Positions 40,682-53,879 of a DNA stretch of 64,000 nt are shown piece after piece. The DNA comes from Toxorhynchites rutilus septentrionalis (lineage: Eukaryota; Arthropoda; Insecta; Diptera; Culicidae). The stretch is from the NCBI RefSeq assembly GCF_029784135.1, contig NC_073746.1, positions 258,702,994 through 258,766,993 of the forward strand, read 5' to 3'. Below the pieces are notes generated by a model. That model saw only the letters and a list, made by a program, of their open reading frames with translations. It was not told where the DNA came from and searched no databases. Both the position numbers and the translations under genes were made by a program. The number at the start of each line of letters is the position of its first letter. Positions within the stretch are counted from its first letter, which is position 1.

Positions 40682-43600
40682 AAATTTCGTATAAAAAATG
40701 TCTCACCATACAAAATCTTTATTGTCCAATGAAAAACGATACAAAGTCGACAACTGAAACGCTTAGTAACCAACACGCTCGATAGTTGCAGCGCGATCGT
40801 TATTTTTTTTTCCTTCAAAGAGCGTTGCGTACCCTATATGTCACCCTGTAGAGACTCCATTTCATCCGTGGAATTAGTTGTATAGTTGCGGATAACCAAA
40901 ATCACGAATATAGCAATACAAGAATGAAAAAAAAAGAGGTGCGAACTCGAAAAAATATTTAGAAAGTGGTGTCCAGGATACGATCGCATTGTTGACGTAG
41001 AAGAACCGCGGAATTAGTTTATTCATTTCGCTTGTTTATCACTTCGATAATTATTTTGGAATACATTGAAATTTCTAAACTAGCTCTTAGTAGAAAGTCA
41101 GTTGAAAGTTTTGGCAGTTCAGAAAAGGCTCCCTCGCAAAATTAGCGGAAAACAGACAAATAAAGTGCTCGCTACTCAGAATTACAATTTCCAAGATTTT
41201 TTTTTGAGCTAATAACCTATTTTAATCACGCATGATTTTCTAGAAGGACGTATCCAAAATAACTGATTTTTTTCAAATAATCGTAGCTCTAAATGCAGTT
41301 GTGATTAAAATATAATGTTCGACAAACGTTATTGAAGAGTCAGAAAAGTGAACAATATAACGAATAAAATAGGTAGGTTCTCCCGAATTCACTCATCTGC
41401 TTTACATTGCCACAAGAAGTATTCTTCCAGGCAATTCGAGATTTAGCTTACATGGTATTGATTCTTTTTCGATGTCATGTCGAGATAAAGTGGAGTATAC
41501 ACTGGCTGCTCACAGGTCGCACTCTAGACAGCGATCAGCTAACATGATGTGTCTGAGAGTTATTTTGGTAATGTTGCCGCTGTGCCCATTGTTCGATCCA
41601 TTGTAATGAAATATGCGTTTATTATATATCAATTTCGAACAATTAGTTGGTTGTTTGTCTCAGAGAGGCTTTGAGGCTTTGCAGTTCATTCGTCTCTAAA
41701 GTCGAATGAAGAACTAGAATGGAATACGTTTGCTACATCTCTTATGATTTGAGAGCCGATTTCACACATGTTACGTTGCATCGAAAGTAAGAGACTTTTT
41801 ACGTTATCCGATATCATTTTGAGGAATTTCCCTTATTATACCGGTTTTTTATGCTTTGTACACCAGATAGAACAGCTTTTCCGTAGTTTAGTTTGATTCA
41901 TAAGTTGTCGAAACTAGTCAAGATAAATATGTTATATGTTTAGATACAATATAGAAAAAGTAAATGAAAAATGAGGTTACAACATAGACCAGGACATTAT
42001 AAGAACATAATGCTAAAAATTTGAATAAATTAGAGCTCCAGCTTTTTTCTCATCAAAAGTGGTCCTCTATCAGCTAAAGTGTTTTCTGACTTTAATGGAA
42101 AGGCATAAAAATAAATTTCATATTTCATAATCAAAAAACCAAAAAAAATATATATGTATGTAAAACAATGAAAAATTGATTCGATTTTAAATAGTATCCG
42201 TTTATATATAGTGAAAAATGGAGGATAACTTTAAAACGATTTGCATTGTTGTCGCAAAAAAATCATACATTTTTACTAGAACAGGTCGAATTTGATGTTA
42301 TACTTCCAACGATATTTCTAATTTTATCTGTTGCCGATAATGATTCATGTAAATAAAGCGAGTTTTGAATGTTCCATATCGGTGTGTTTAAAAACAATTT
42401 CAATCCAATTTCAGCACAAGGATACGGTTCTTTCTAGCTAATGCCATGCGTTATAACTCATGTGTTAATTAGATATCCTTGCAATAAAACGCACCCTTCT
42501 GAATTCTCGCCACATGTCTAGAATTCAATTAAGCTGTTATATTGATGATTTCTCCTCAAATCACTGCAGAATAAACCAATCCAGTGTAGCATCACGTATT
42601 AAACCCCAGTGGATGGGAATTCTGTGAAAAACGGACTCATCCCGTCACAATAAAGGAGTTCCGTAACGAGCGTTTGAATAGGGGTTCTCCATAAGGGACC
42701 ACCACGGGACCAGAACAAATCTAATATTTGCCGAAAAAAAGAATCATTTATTTTTCACCATTTTCCCTTCTCCTGTTGCCTCAATCCGGGAGACCGCATC
42801 AAAGCTGTATAATAGAATAAGTAATGAATTATCCGATACTTTGTTCCTATAAAATCCCGCCGGGCCAAACGCAGACAATGGAGTACCAACGGAGCGAAAA
42901 AGAAAAAAAAAATTTCGTAACAATGATGCAACGGAGTGAAAGGTCGCACAAAATGAACTTCATGCGTCAAGGGCATCGTCACAAACGAAGACTGGCGGAA
43001 GTCCTGCGGCTCCGGCAAGTTACCACCCATCGAGTGCTGCACGCTGTTTATGTTTACCTTTTCGCCCGGTTGGAATCAGCGAAGTTTGCATGGGAAGAAT
43101 GAATCGGATTTGCGGCGCACTGTTGGCGATCCGGGCTAGGAATCTAGCAGAGTCAGCAGCTGGCAATGACAACATTTTAAGAACTGGGCACCAATTTCAT
43201 ATCGTTCCTCCGGGTGGTGTGCTGTTGACGAACATTTTAGGAACTCGAGAACTCCTCTCATGCACGCAAAAGCGTGTAGTTTCATCACCAAATAGAACCA
43301 CTCTCCAACCGTTAGGAAAAATTGACGGTATTTACATTTTTACTTCCGAGCATGGGAAATATCAAAACTATAGCATAAACTTCCCGGAACACAGCAGCAG
43401 CAGCAACAGCTGGATCCCATCCGACGACAGCGTTTCCATCCGCCAACCGTGCTCTGTCTACCCGGACGGATTCAATAGTAATTTGTTATGAAAATAGAAC
43501 CGGTTTGGAGCCGCCGACGGTGCCGCGAAAACGCAGACAGGTAAAGTGCCGACGCCGAGCCACTCGCCCCCGCCTGGTGTTGATTTTCGATTCATTATTA

Positions 43601-46179
43601 ATGAGTTGTGATAACTCTAAATATTTGTTTGATCTCCCGGTTTGTTGCCGCCTTTGTGGGGGGATACAGGCGGGCGAGTGCCTGGCTGAGGTCTGACGAT
43701 AGGTACTTTGATTGCGGTCGAATGGGGCATGCAGTCGACGATAAGCGGATTGTTTTAGAAGTATGTTTTTAATTAGGGCGGTATTATTTTGCAAGTGAGT
43801 TCTGCGAACTGCGTTGTAGTTCTCGAATTTGATTTATCGTTGGGAGAGTTATTAGCAAATTAAATAAACTGTTTGAAAATAATTGCATTCATAGAGAACT
43901 CATGGCAATTTTGGTTTGGAAATATCTATAAGTCGCCTATGGCTGTTCTAATTTCTCAAAAAGAGACAATTTGCGGTCGTGTTGGGGGATAACACAATTT
44001 TCCGCACAGGAACAAAAACTTAATCAGGAATTCCAACCATCAAACAACGGTCTTTCTTCTGTACATCATCAAACGTAACAATGCATCTGGTAGGAGCACT
44101 CCGAACATAGCAAATAAGTCAGTCCAGTCAATCGGTGATAAATCACTCGAACTAGGGGCAAACTAGACCAGCGGTATGAAAGAAGCCGGTCGGTACTTGA
44201 TCCAACACCCCTCGGAATTTTCCCACAAAACAATGCAGCTCGTAGCTTATTGACTGAATGAAAAATGACTTGCACACATATATACTGCGATACAAAGAGG
44301 CTTCAAAAGTCATGAAAATGTTACGCAATCATTGTGAGTCATATAGGCGACCAAGGGGAGGTAGAACAGATCCTCTTAATGAGTGCTTTCCAGAAACCCT
44401 GTTGGGAGGGTACTGCTTGTTTGCAGCTCTCTCGCTTCCTCTCCCATCCATCCTAACCTAAGGCACCAATATCGATTGGAATATTAGCAATAAATAGGGA
44501 GGGAAGCAAATGAGGAAGTTGACTTATTACAGGAGTTAGCCGCACTTCCATTAGCATCAGCCGTCAAACCATCAGAACCTTACGCTGGCATTGCGTACCG
44601 AAAAGGCGAACCTGTCAATCGGGAAAGTTGAGCGCATTTCCCTGCGCCCTCGTCCACCACGAACTAGATGCAGAAGGTGCCAGGAAAGGAGCAAGTTTAA
44701 TAACGAGAAGCTAATCTGAACGAAAGCTTTTTTCCACTTTTAATGGGCTTTGATAGGCAGGGATGGGAACCATTCGTAGCTGCTGCTGCTGCTGCACTGT
44801 ACGATGTGTATGACTTTGAACGTTTCGAAGGTGAACTAGGCGAGGAGAACTTCCCGAACCGCTGACAAGCTGGGCGGAACGGTGTTTCATGATTGAGAGG
44901 AAAATGTCAGTGTTCTGATAGACTTCCCACTCGAAACGCTGACATTTTGGAAGTGTTCGTCAAATGCCTATCACAGAGGTTAGTTTGCGGCATGAATTGA
45001 CTGCCTAATTATACTTTGCCGCCTCGAAAGGTAACGTTTTGCGGTATTTCAGGTTCGGTGTTAGCAAATTATTGGATCAATCAGTGCCCCTTACGCCTGT
45101 CCGGCTCTCGAACGTCACCAGCAAAAAATAAAATAATGAACGAATCAGTCGCTATCAATTTATCTTATGCCATCACGGGGCTGATTAGCGCAGGGGAGAG
45201 TGACGAAGGGCACGACACAACTTCTCTCCAATCAACGATGAGTACTTTTTGCTTCTGCCCCATTCAGTTATCAACTTCGGCTTGTCAGCTTGTTGATTTT
45301 TTCCCTACACTTACTCATTGACTCGCCCGTTTCGCTCCCTTTTTTACCTACTTGTGTTCGATTTCGCAATTAGGCACTTCTTCCCCCAGTGAGTATTTTT
45401 ATTTTCCACCAGTGTGCTTCTTTGCCTTTCCAATTCCCAAGTACTTGTTTTATGGATGGATGGCGAAATTCTACGACATACCATCGTCACCGTTGACTGT
45501 GCCGATAAGAGGGAAGGAAATACGGGGACAGGGATGGGTGAAAAGATGTTGTTTTGTGAGCAGAAGTGTGTTTTCAATTTGTGTAGGAAATCCTACCCCC
45601 ACCATTACCACCACCATCACCACCACCGGTTTAACGACTGTTAAGTACTTGGATTTGCAATTTGTGATCGCAGGGTCGACTCCAACAGGATTCTATTAGG
45701 TGGGGGTTCAAGTATACTTATTTCTCTGAGGTTTCGATGTTATGTAAATTAAACGTCGAAAATTGGCTCTTTTCCATTATGTTCTCATTATTTTGACTCT
45801 AATTCTATATAAATTCATAATGATGAGCGAGATAAAGAGATTATACATACTTTCGGTTTTGTTATAATATAACAAAACATTATTATTATGGTAGGAAAAC
45901 CACATTCGAACGATTCGTTCTGAATCCATATTTCTAAGTTATGTAATAAGTTCAGAATTCTTCAGAAGTGATTCTGAGTCTGTCGGAGCTTCGTGGCATG
46001 GATTCGACATCGAAAACCGTCCTAAAGTTGATACCAAAATACCTGAATACTATACAACCGTGCTGATATTATCGAGGAGATGATTTCCAAAGCTGAAACT
46101 AATTGATCCAACGCATCGTTACTGGAGGCCAACATTTGCCAACAAAAATCAAGCGTGTGGATGACGATCGCCTAGTAAA
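40682..46179. other. 5.5 kb without a recognisable gene
   Basis: ORFs up to 133 codons occur (for example 43090-43491) but lack domain features and are overlapped by frames on the other strand. From 42740 to 45700 the sequence is GC-richer and complex, with CAG/CTG runs (43399, 44780) and a CCA/CAC run (45600). It could be an intron or regulatory DNA of a neighbouring gene. Confidence 0.4.
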
Positions 46180-46672
46180 GGGTGTGTCACATCAAATTGC
46201 ATCACGGAAAAAACGCTGTAGAAATTCGCCCAGTAGACCGATCCTTTTGAAAATTTTAGACAGTAAAATAAAAACTATTAAACAACTTTTGGCATTTTCT
46301 TTTTATTCATACTTCGAGCCCAAGCCCGTATACTCGCACCTTCCTCTTTACCCCGTCCATAAGATTCTGTACAACGTCAGATTGTAGTTTTTTTTGAACA
46401 GAAATCCATTTTCTCTTGAAGTCCGCCTCCGATTTGACAACTTTTGGGTTCTTCCGGAGGGCCTGCTTCATAATCGCCCAATATTTCTCTATTGGGCGAA
46501 GCTCCGACGCGTTGGGCGGGTTCATTTCCTTTGGCACGAAGGTGACCCCGTTGGCTTCGTACCACTCCAACACGTCCTTTGAATAGTGGCACGAAGCGAG
46601 ATCCGGCCAGAAGATGGTCGGGCCCTCGTGCTGCTTCAATAGTGGTAGTAAGCGCTTCTCTCAAACTGTGGA
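46180..46672 (-). mobile_element. Mosquito-type DD37E mariner element, 3' part only
   Basis: The minus-strand frame at 46307-46639 shows FWPDLASCHY and NPPNASELRPIEKYWA, with exactly 37 residues between the Asp of WPDLA and the Glu of RPIE. That is the hallmark of the ITmD37E group described from mosquitoes. The terminal repeat GGTGTGTCACATCAAATTGC is at 46181-46200. The first catalytic Asp and the N-terminal DNA-binding part are missing; a stop and unrelated sequence follow about 46670. Non-functional. Confidence 0.88.
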
Positions 46673-47049
46673 TATCTTTTCAATAAAATTTTGTCTCTTT
46701 TTTCCTTTTTCGTCCTACCTTTCATTTTAGAGGTAGGTTGTCTACAGAGAAATCGTTCAGAACATTGATCCAGATAACTGGACATTTTCCTTTGAATTCA
46801 TACTAATTTAGAATAAAACTAATAAAAGCTAACTATGTACATCATTTATTTCGTTGGGCTTTGAAGTATGCGTACACTTCTTTTCGGAGTTCCGGATGCT
46901 TTCGGGTACATCACTTTTCAATTAAATTTTTTGTATTGTATAGTATTGTATATTGTATAATTCATCCGACATTGTGTTTGTGTTAATGAATAAAAACTTA
47001 GACTAGTTTACATACATGAAACTCCACATAAATATAAAGATAAAAACAG

Positions 47050-47390
47050 TCATGCTCTCCTCAATCTATTCCTAAATCGGTTTGACGGTTCTCCAAACTC
47101 AAACGCAGATTCCACCAAAGAAAATTCACGAATCATCGCTGTCATCGGTTCATGATATCCGTATAGAGTTCGATGGAAACTTGGCTGTAGCAGGAATGAT
47201 TGCCGCAAAGTCCTTCGGGGAACATGGAAGTCAAGTTGTGCAAGCAACTGAGGGCAGTCCACTTCACCGTTCAGGAATTTCGCTACGAATACCTGCCGGT
47301 GCAGTTTCCTTCTGTCTTCCAGCGTGTCCAAGGCTAGTAACATGCATCGATGTGAATAGGGTGGCATGAATTGAAATGAAAAATTGAAAT
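47050..47390 (-). pseudogene. Non-LTR reverse transcriptase C-terminal relic
   Basis: The 105 codon frame (YSHRCMLLALDTLEDRRKLH, VFVAKFLNGEVDCPQLLAQL, RTLYGYHEP) matches the region after the RT thumb in jockey/I-like mosquito retrotransposons. No catalytic motifs are present. The same type of segment occurs at 56390-56765. Confidence 0.6.
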
Positions 47391-50300
47391 ATACGCGTGT
47401 ATGTCGGATAAACTTTCTTTGGTTGAAAAATTCACTTCAGTGACTTAGTCACTGGAGCCACAGAAGATAATACTTCTGATGGATATGTTACCTTGTTTCG
47501 ACATAGGACTCCTTTTTCAGTAAGGTTACCAAATCAGAAAACATGTCATGATTTTGAGAAGTAGTTTTAACGTTCTTAAAATTTTTTTCTCTTCGAACGG
47601 GTTTCGACGATTCGCATACAAATCGAATCGGAAGTATTCTAAGATTTGTTTGATATACTATACTTTAAGATTTATGAGTTCGTAAATGTTTTCAATTCAA
47701 TTGGAAGCATTCGAATTTTACCATATATTTCTTCTGTGCTTTTCTGTGCTTGCCTTGGTAGATTTTAGAACTCCAAAAAATCCTACACAAGGAAAATTTT
47801 TACATTGACGAAAAAGAAAATTATTCATTTTTTTCGCATTAATTTCAAAAAGTGCCAGAAACCTGCCTTTCGATTTGCGATACGATTATTATTTATTGAA
47901 CAAATAATCATCACAGACGAAAGGGAAATTTTTCGAACAAAAATTTTTATGTATTAAAAGATTCTACAGGAACATTATAGGAATCAAATGAAAACTGGTT
48001 GATGAGGTTAAATAATATACATCCAATATTCATCCGTTCATTCTATGTACAAAAAAAAATTATTCGTAATGAATAAAATCATTACTTTTCGGACAATCCA
48101 ATACTTAAATGAATGAATAACTGCTGGAAGAATCTATGATAATGAATAATGCAGAGTTTTATCTGAAAAAAATTGTTTTGTGATATCAACGTTGATTTAT
48201 GTTTAAAAAATAAACCCAAAGAAGCATAACGGCATAGCACAGCAAAAATAATAAAAATAAACATTAATGTACAGTTGAAAGTCGGGTACATTTAAAAAAA
48301 ATCTTGCATGTGACCAGCCGGTCATTGGAACTGCAATTATGAGTTCTAAACAACGACTGGCTCAACAGTTTCCGAAGATTATGTTAAGGCAACACGAGAA
48401 TCAAGCAACGATGTGCAGTCTATGTTATCCTCAACAATAATTGCCGTTTTCCTGTTCCTCTTGCCCCTAGAAATCCAACCCTGCGTTCGGTTTGCTTTCT
48501 TAGGTTATAAATGTTAGCAAAAAGCAAAAATATACCTTCATTGGCAAGTGACTTCTTCATACCACACTCACACTCTTAGGCACCGATGAAACCTAGCATC
48601 GAGAGCACACCAGCATCATTATCATCATCTTTGCCATCGGATGGGGTTCGGGATGATGCTCTCGTTGATGCCTCCCGGCCTGCCGATCAATCTAGATTTC
48701 CTAACAAAATTTGAACAAATTGAATCAAACCAAAGGAACGTGCCAGCGTGATTATCACCGCTGCTACTTTCCCCGGCAAGGATCGAGTCGAGTGGGTAGA
48801 ATCTGATGAGGGGATGGATGGTAAAAAAGTTACTTATCAATTGTCAAGATTGATTTCCTCCTGGTGCGATTCAATGAGTTCTTTCTGCTTTTTTCCGGCT
48901 CGATTCTTGGTGAGTAGGGTGAGGCAGTGGATAACGGCAGGAAGAGAGGACTTATTATTGGTTGTGCCGGGTTGATTGGGCTGCCGTGTTTAGATGAAAA
49001 ATATGAATTTGTAATTGAGTTTCGATGCGTAATTCCGTAGGAGGATTATGGGCGGCAATATTGTTCTGGCGAAAAACATGCCCCGAGAAGGCGATGGGAG
49101 GGGATGACTTGTCGTTCTGGGAAACGAAGGATCGTTCGAGTTTGAATTTGCAATGAGTTTCGAGATAGATTGGAAAAGCAGTATTGCCAATACTGGTGAA
49201 ATCATCGAAACAAATTGAATTAACTTTTATTGTTTCAGCTTGAATGCTTTCAGATTTTTTTATATTTCAATGTCTGGCATTTACCAATACACCCATTGTA
49301 TTTTTGTGTTTTTCTTATTCAACAATAAACGCTGAATAACGTTTCACTGGTCTTTAGAATATTTTACGTGTGGTCGAACGTCATGTGCCATTGTTTTTAT
49401 AGTTTTTTTATTCATCATTTCCAGCAAATCGCGAACCCATCTATTTAAGCCTATTAGTCAACAATTACAATAACAAACAGCGGAGAATAAATAAATAATA
49501 TTCAGAGCGTGTTCAAAGCTCGGACATGCATTTTTCTCGCCCATTGAACCGCATCGGAGCCGGGTTCTCGGGTGTAACTCGATATATCTTCAAACCACAT
49601 CGCATACGACCCACAAACCGAATTGACTAGGAAGCCGATGCGCGGGAGCGGTAACATTTGGAATATGATTCGCCCTTCATTCGATAAGCTGGGACCCTTT
49701 TCGAAACGGTCAGCCAGAGGTTTCACATAAAAATTTCAAACCACGAAACGCTCTCTGACTGAGTCGTCGGAAAGGAAGACGATGATGATGATGATGAGGG
49801 AGCATAAAACGATAAAACCCGATATCGTTCCGGAATTTGATACGCAATTCGCCCCCCAGCAGCTCTACTGCATGCGTTTTCATTCGGCATTGAACATAAA
49901 CAAATAATATGAAGGGCAAATGTAGAATCCACTTTTCTGGACCGAATCAAGCCAAACGGTGGTTATGAATTTTATTTAAGCTCTCGAGGAATGCCAATCA
50001 GCTTGGTCAGTTCGATGCGTACGGCTGTGAAGTGGGCAGGCAGCAAGAAAAAAAATCGTATCAATCCGATCCGATTAGAACTGGGGATTGCAAAATTTCC
50101 CGCTCGGTTTTGAGCTCTATGAGAAGTTTGAGTCAGTTCATAGAAAAATGACACTAGTTCGAAGATCGGCATTCAAGTTAACGAATTCAACTTTCCCACA
50201 CTTCTCGTGATAAATGATTTGTGAGTCTCGGGCCGTGAAGCATGATCAGCCAAGAAGTGATGAGCCAAATTGCTATATCTCGGGGCTTACGTGGAATATC

Positions 50301-52140
50301 TTACAAATTGCTGTTTTCACACCGTCCGCAGTGCGGCTCGGGAGGCGCAAGCAGAATTGACTAGACCTTCATTGTTAACTATGTGTTTCACCCCAGCGAC
50401 CGGAACAGACGAGAAAACGATGATTCATCCCATTTCTCCTTGTCGGCATCGGAGTGAAACCGCAGCCCTACTTTTGTTTCGCACGTCATTCTCAATTCAT
50501 AGCATCACACAGCATTTCCCATAGCACACCGAGAACTTCGAACCAACGCCTAATCCTCTTATGTACGCTTCTTGCACTGACCGACCAGCCGCACCCTGTC
50601 TCGAATAGATTTTTCAGAACCTAGCATCAACACAAATATTGCCGCAGGCAATACTGACTAACTGACTGACTGTATTTCCTTCATTTCGATCAAGACACCA
50701 TCATTCACACAATCATCCTCCTAACTCTTCAACGCTGCATCGGTCGCTTCCAAGATGTGGACGTGAACCCGCTCAAGGCGGCATTATTCCACGATCCGAA
50801 AGCCTAATCGAATTAAGACACCAACGTAAAATAAACAGTTGCGCCGATCATACCCTCGGTCGATTGTCTGGGCAGACAAATTCGGAGGTCCTGGAGCTAT
50901 CTGAAAATGACTTCTCATTGGCAGATTTATCTCTCTAATCTTCGACACAAACAACATTATCCTCCAGAGTGCTCGAGTTCCCATACGAATATCGCTCCGA
51001 TGAAGAGATGCGTGAAATGTGCTGCCTGATGATTAGTGTTTTGAATTTGTTGTTTTCAATCGCTTCCATTTTCGTATCAGCGCAAGTGTAGGAATACATG
51101 TTTAGTTTACAAGGTGTATAAATATGAAACCGTAATTCTCATCTTCACAAACGCTAATGTAAAAGGATAAAAATAATATAGAATGTAATTTTTACGCTTT
51201 GACATTTGTCAACAATTTTCGATTCAAAATACCATTATTTGTGGCTTGCATGAAAAACAATGAATCTTGTTACCCGTGTACACAATCTTAACGTCCATAT
51301 AAAGTGAAACGAAAACTTGATTTCTGATGCAAAAAATAGTTACACAATTGATGGACGGTTATTGTCTACCCACCGTTAACTCAAACCAACGAACTTAGAC
51401 AGTTATCAGGTGTGCTATGAAGGTGTGCTAGTATTAGTAACTAGCGTGCAGTTTGGGAGGAATTTTAAAAAAAAATTAGTTAATTTGTCTCCGAGTTCGA
51501 TTTTGTGAAAAGATATACAGAAAAACGGGTTTATATCAACAAAATTCACAAATTTGTCAGTGTTTCTGAACACAACACTGCACGCTATTTTGTATGTGTG
51601 AGTAATTTTCGTGTACGATACCAAAATATCCAGCTCACCTGTAGTATATGTCAAACCACGTTGAACTCAAACATCGATACATGTACACGTGATACATGAG
51701 AGACATAAATGAATTCATTTTGAAGGGAGTCACTTCAATATGTATTGAAGTCCATTTGACAGGGAAGAATCAAATGCGATAGTCGAGTTGTAGAGTGAGA
51801 TAGCTACTAAACGCCCGAATGACTGTTGAGCCATGTTGACGGAGAAACTGCTGGAAGGAGCCAAAACTCATTTCCAATTGAATACGAGGGCGAATTTCTT
51901 CATAGTCCGCTGACTATTCTCAGTTGAATATGTCTCTGCCGAGCCCTGCTGAGCAGTGCTGTCTATGAATCTACAGGTACAGGTCGTAGTATGGTAGTAA
52001 GGTTCTTGTTACGTAGAATCCGGAATCATTGTTTATTTTCTAACAGAGTTCCCAATGTTCGTTTCTATTAAATTTCCATATCAGTTTATTTTTGGAGCGT
52101 TCCTCTTCTAGTGTTAAAAAAATCCTCACCATCCGTTTAG
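47391..52140. other. 4.7 kb without a recognisable gene
   Basis: Only short, feature-less frames are present. A GAT triplet run lies at 49780-49798. Parts at 48480-51050 look like unique sequence rather than repeats. Confidence 0.4.
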
Positions 52141-52158
52141 TTTTGAACATTGAGCGTT

Positions 52159-52340
52159 ATGGAAGCCGAGAGAAGAAAATTGATTCTAGTCACCCTCGTT
52201 CAAAATCCAACTTTGTCAAGTACACAAATAGCAAAATAATTTCAATTTGTTAAATCTGCTGTATACGGCGTCTTCAAATGTTTGCGTAAATGGGAAACTG
52301 TCGCTTGAATGGACCGAAGTAGTGGAGCCTACAATCGGCA
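52159..52340 (+). pseudogene. Mariner-like transposase N-terminal relic
   Basis: ATG at 52159 opens MEAERRKLILVTLVQNPTLS followed by a stop and a degraded helix-turn-helix (KSAVYGVFKCLRKWE). It is cut off near 52340. This resembles the N-terminus of mosquito mariner-type transposases. Confidence 0.5.
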
Positions 52341-52359
52341 GTAGTGTTTCAAGGTATCG

Positions 52360-52860
52360 AGAAAAATCAATCTTCTTCTGTAAGAGCATTGTACCACTGC
52401 GACCATTAGTTTGATCTATTTTAATGCACTCAAGTTTGCTATGTATGCAGTGTCAGTTCGTTCCATCACTCAGGGAATAAGTGATAGTCGCACCAGGACT
52501 TTGCATATCCCCCCACGAAGGTATGACTTTCTTTATGAAATTCCTTACCTGTTTTGGTTCAGCAGACCAAATCTCGTTAGGCATAAGAATGCCCTTTCCA
52601 AGAATTCGCAGTCTTCGCTGAATTAGTGTACTGCATTGACACAGTAAATGTTTCGAAGTCTCAGCTTCGAAATTGCAGAAACGACAGTTATCATCTGCCA
52701 GTTTTCCGATTTTTTAAAGGTGATAATTGCTGGGACAGTGTCCGGTCAATATACCGGTTAATGTACTCAAATCTACCTTATTCAAGCTGAGTAGGTTGCG
52801 TGTTATTCTGTTACAAGGTGTAATGAATAATTTGGATTGTCTTGGTGTTGATAGAGCCCT
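52360..52860 (-). pseudogene. Non-LTR retrotransposon C-terminal zinc-finger relic
   Basis: The minus strand encodes CRFCNFEAETSKHLLCQC, a CX2C...HX4C motif found after RNase H in I-like and jockey-like elements, then RRLRILGKGILMPNEIW. No upstream enzyme domain is intact. Confidence 0.55.
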
Positions 52861-52932
52861 CCAGTTGACTTCAATCATTGATGTTTCCTAGGTTTTGAGC
52901 TCCGATTTCGTGCACCCGATGTGGCGTCCACA

Positions 52933-53290
52933 TTAAATAACCGAATATGCAACCTGGTACAAGCCGATCGGCATCATTCGGCATAAACGCGCCTTAACAT
53001 TACTGTTGAAAATCCGAGTTATTTCTTCTGTAAGTTCCAAATTTTGTGGCTTATTAACATAGCAACGGTCCTTCACGTACCCCCAGAGGAAGTAATCGAC
53101 GACGGGAAATGTTGAAATTCTTACCATAAGAGGAAAAAGTTTCATTAAGGCTTCGGTTGCTCGAGTAATACGATTTCACTAAAAATACACATTCTTGTAA
53201 ATTGTACATCTTGACACTAAAAACCATCCGATCAGACTGAACGAGTAGCCGAATATTTTCGATCCGAAGTAGGGAATGCAGTGTTACCAT
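52933..53290 (-). pseudogene. Internally deleted mariner-like transposase relic
   Basis: The C-terminal piece reads FPVVDYFLWGYVKDRCYVNKP, the usual end of the DDE domain in this group. Just upstream in another frame NLQECVFLVKSYYSSNRSLN is the N-terminal helix-turn-helix. The catalytic core between them is gone, so N- and C-terminal parts abut. Confidence 0.6.
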
Positions 53291-53879
53291 CGAGGGAGCG
53301 AAAACATTTTTTTATAAGCAGCTATTCGTTTTTTTTTTGTGTAAGCGTTTAATCTGAAAGACCCTGTATTTCAAAAATATTTTTAATTTCTTCATCATTC
53401 TCATAACGTTAGTTTATAACCTTCAAGCGATATTAAATGGAATAAAATTGCATAACGAAAACTGCGAAATATTCAATTAAAAATACTATGACACTGATAG
53501 CAAGCTAACGTATGATTTCTTTCGTCTAAACTGGCGGACCAACAGTAGAATTCAATCGTGCAGAAAGTTAAACTTACGCTTTATTCGATGTGTTGGATTT
53601 GCAATCGTTGCAATCTTACCTGAAACGAAAAACAGAGAATTTATTGGCATATTGGCTTTTACTACTTAGAGGAGGTGAAGATACATCACATGACTTTTCA
53701 GCATATTTTAAGTTGTGTGTTGTTCAAGATTACTAACTCAATTCGGAAGAAAAATTTCAAAAATCTCCCAAAGTAATTTTATCTAGGCTTCACGAACTAA
53801 TTGTCGGAAAGACTAAAGTTTTTTTTAGTGATCCTTATGTTAAACAAATTTCTGGTCAGATCAAATTCATATAAGTACT

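Noticed and set aside
43090..43491. 133 codon ORF
   Set aside because: No recognisable domain, overlapping frames on the other strand, and no splice-consistent neighbours.
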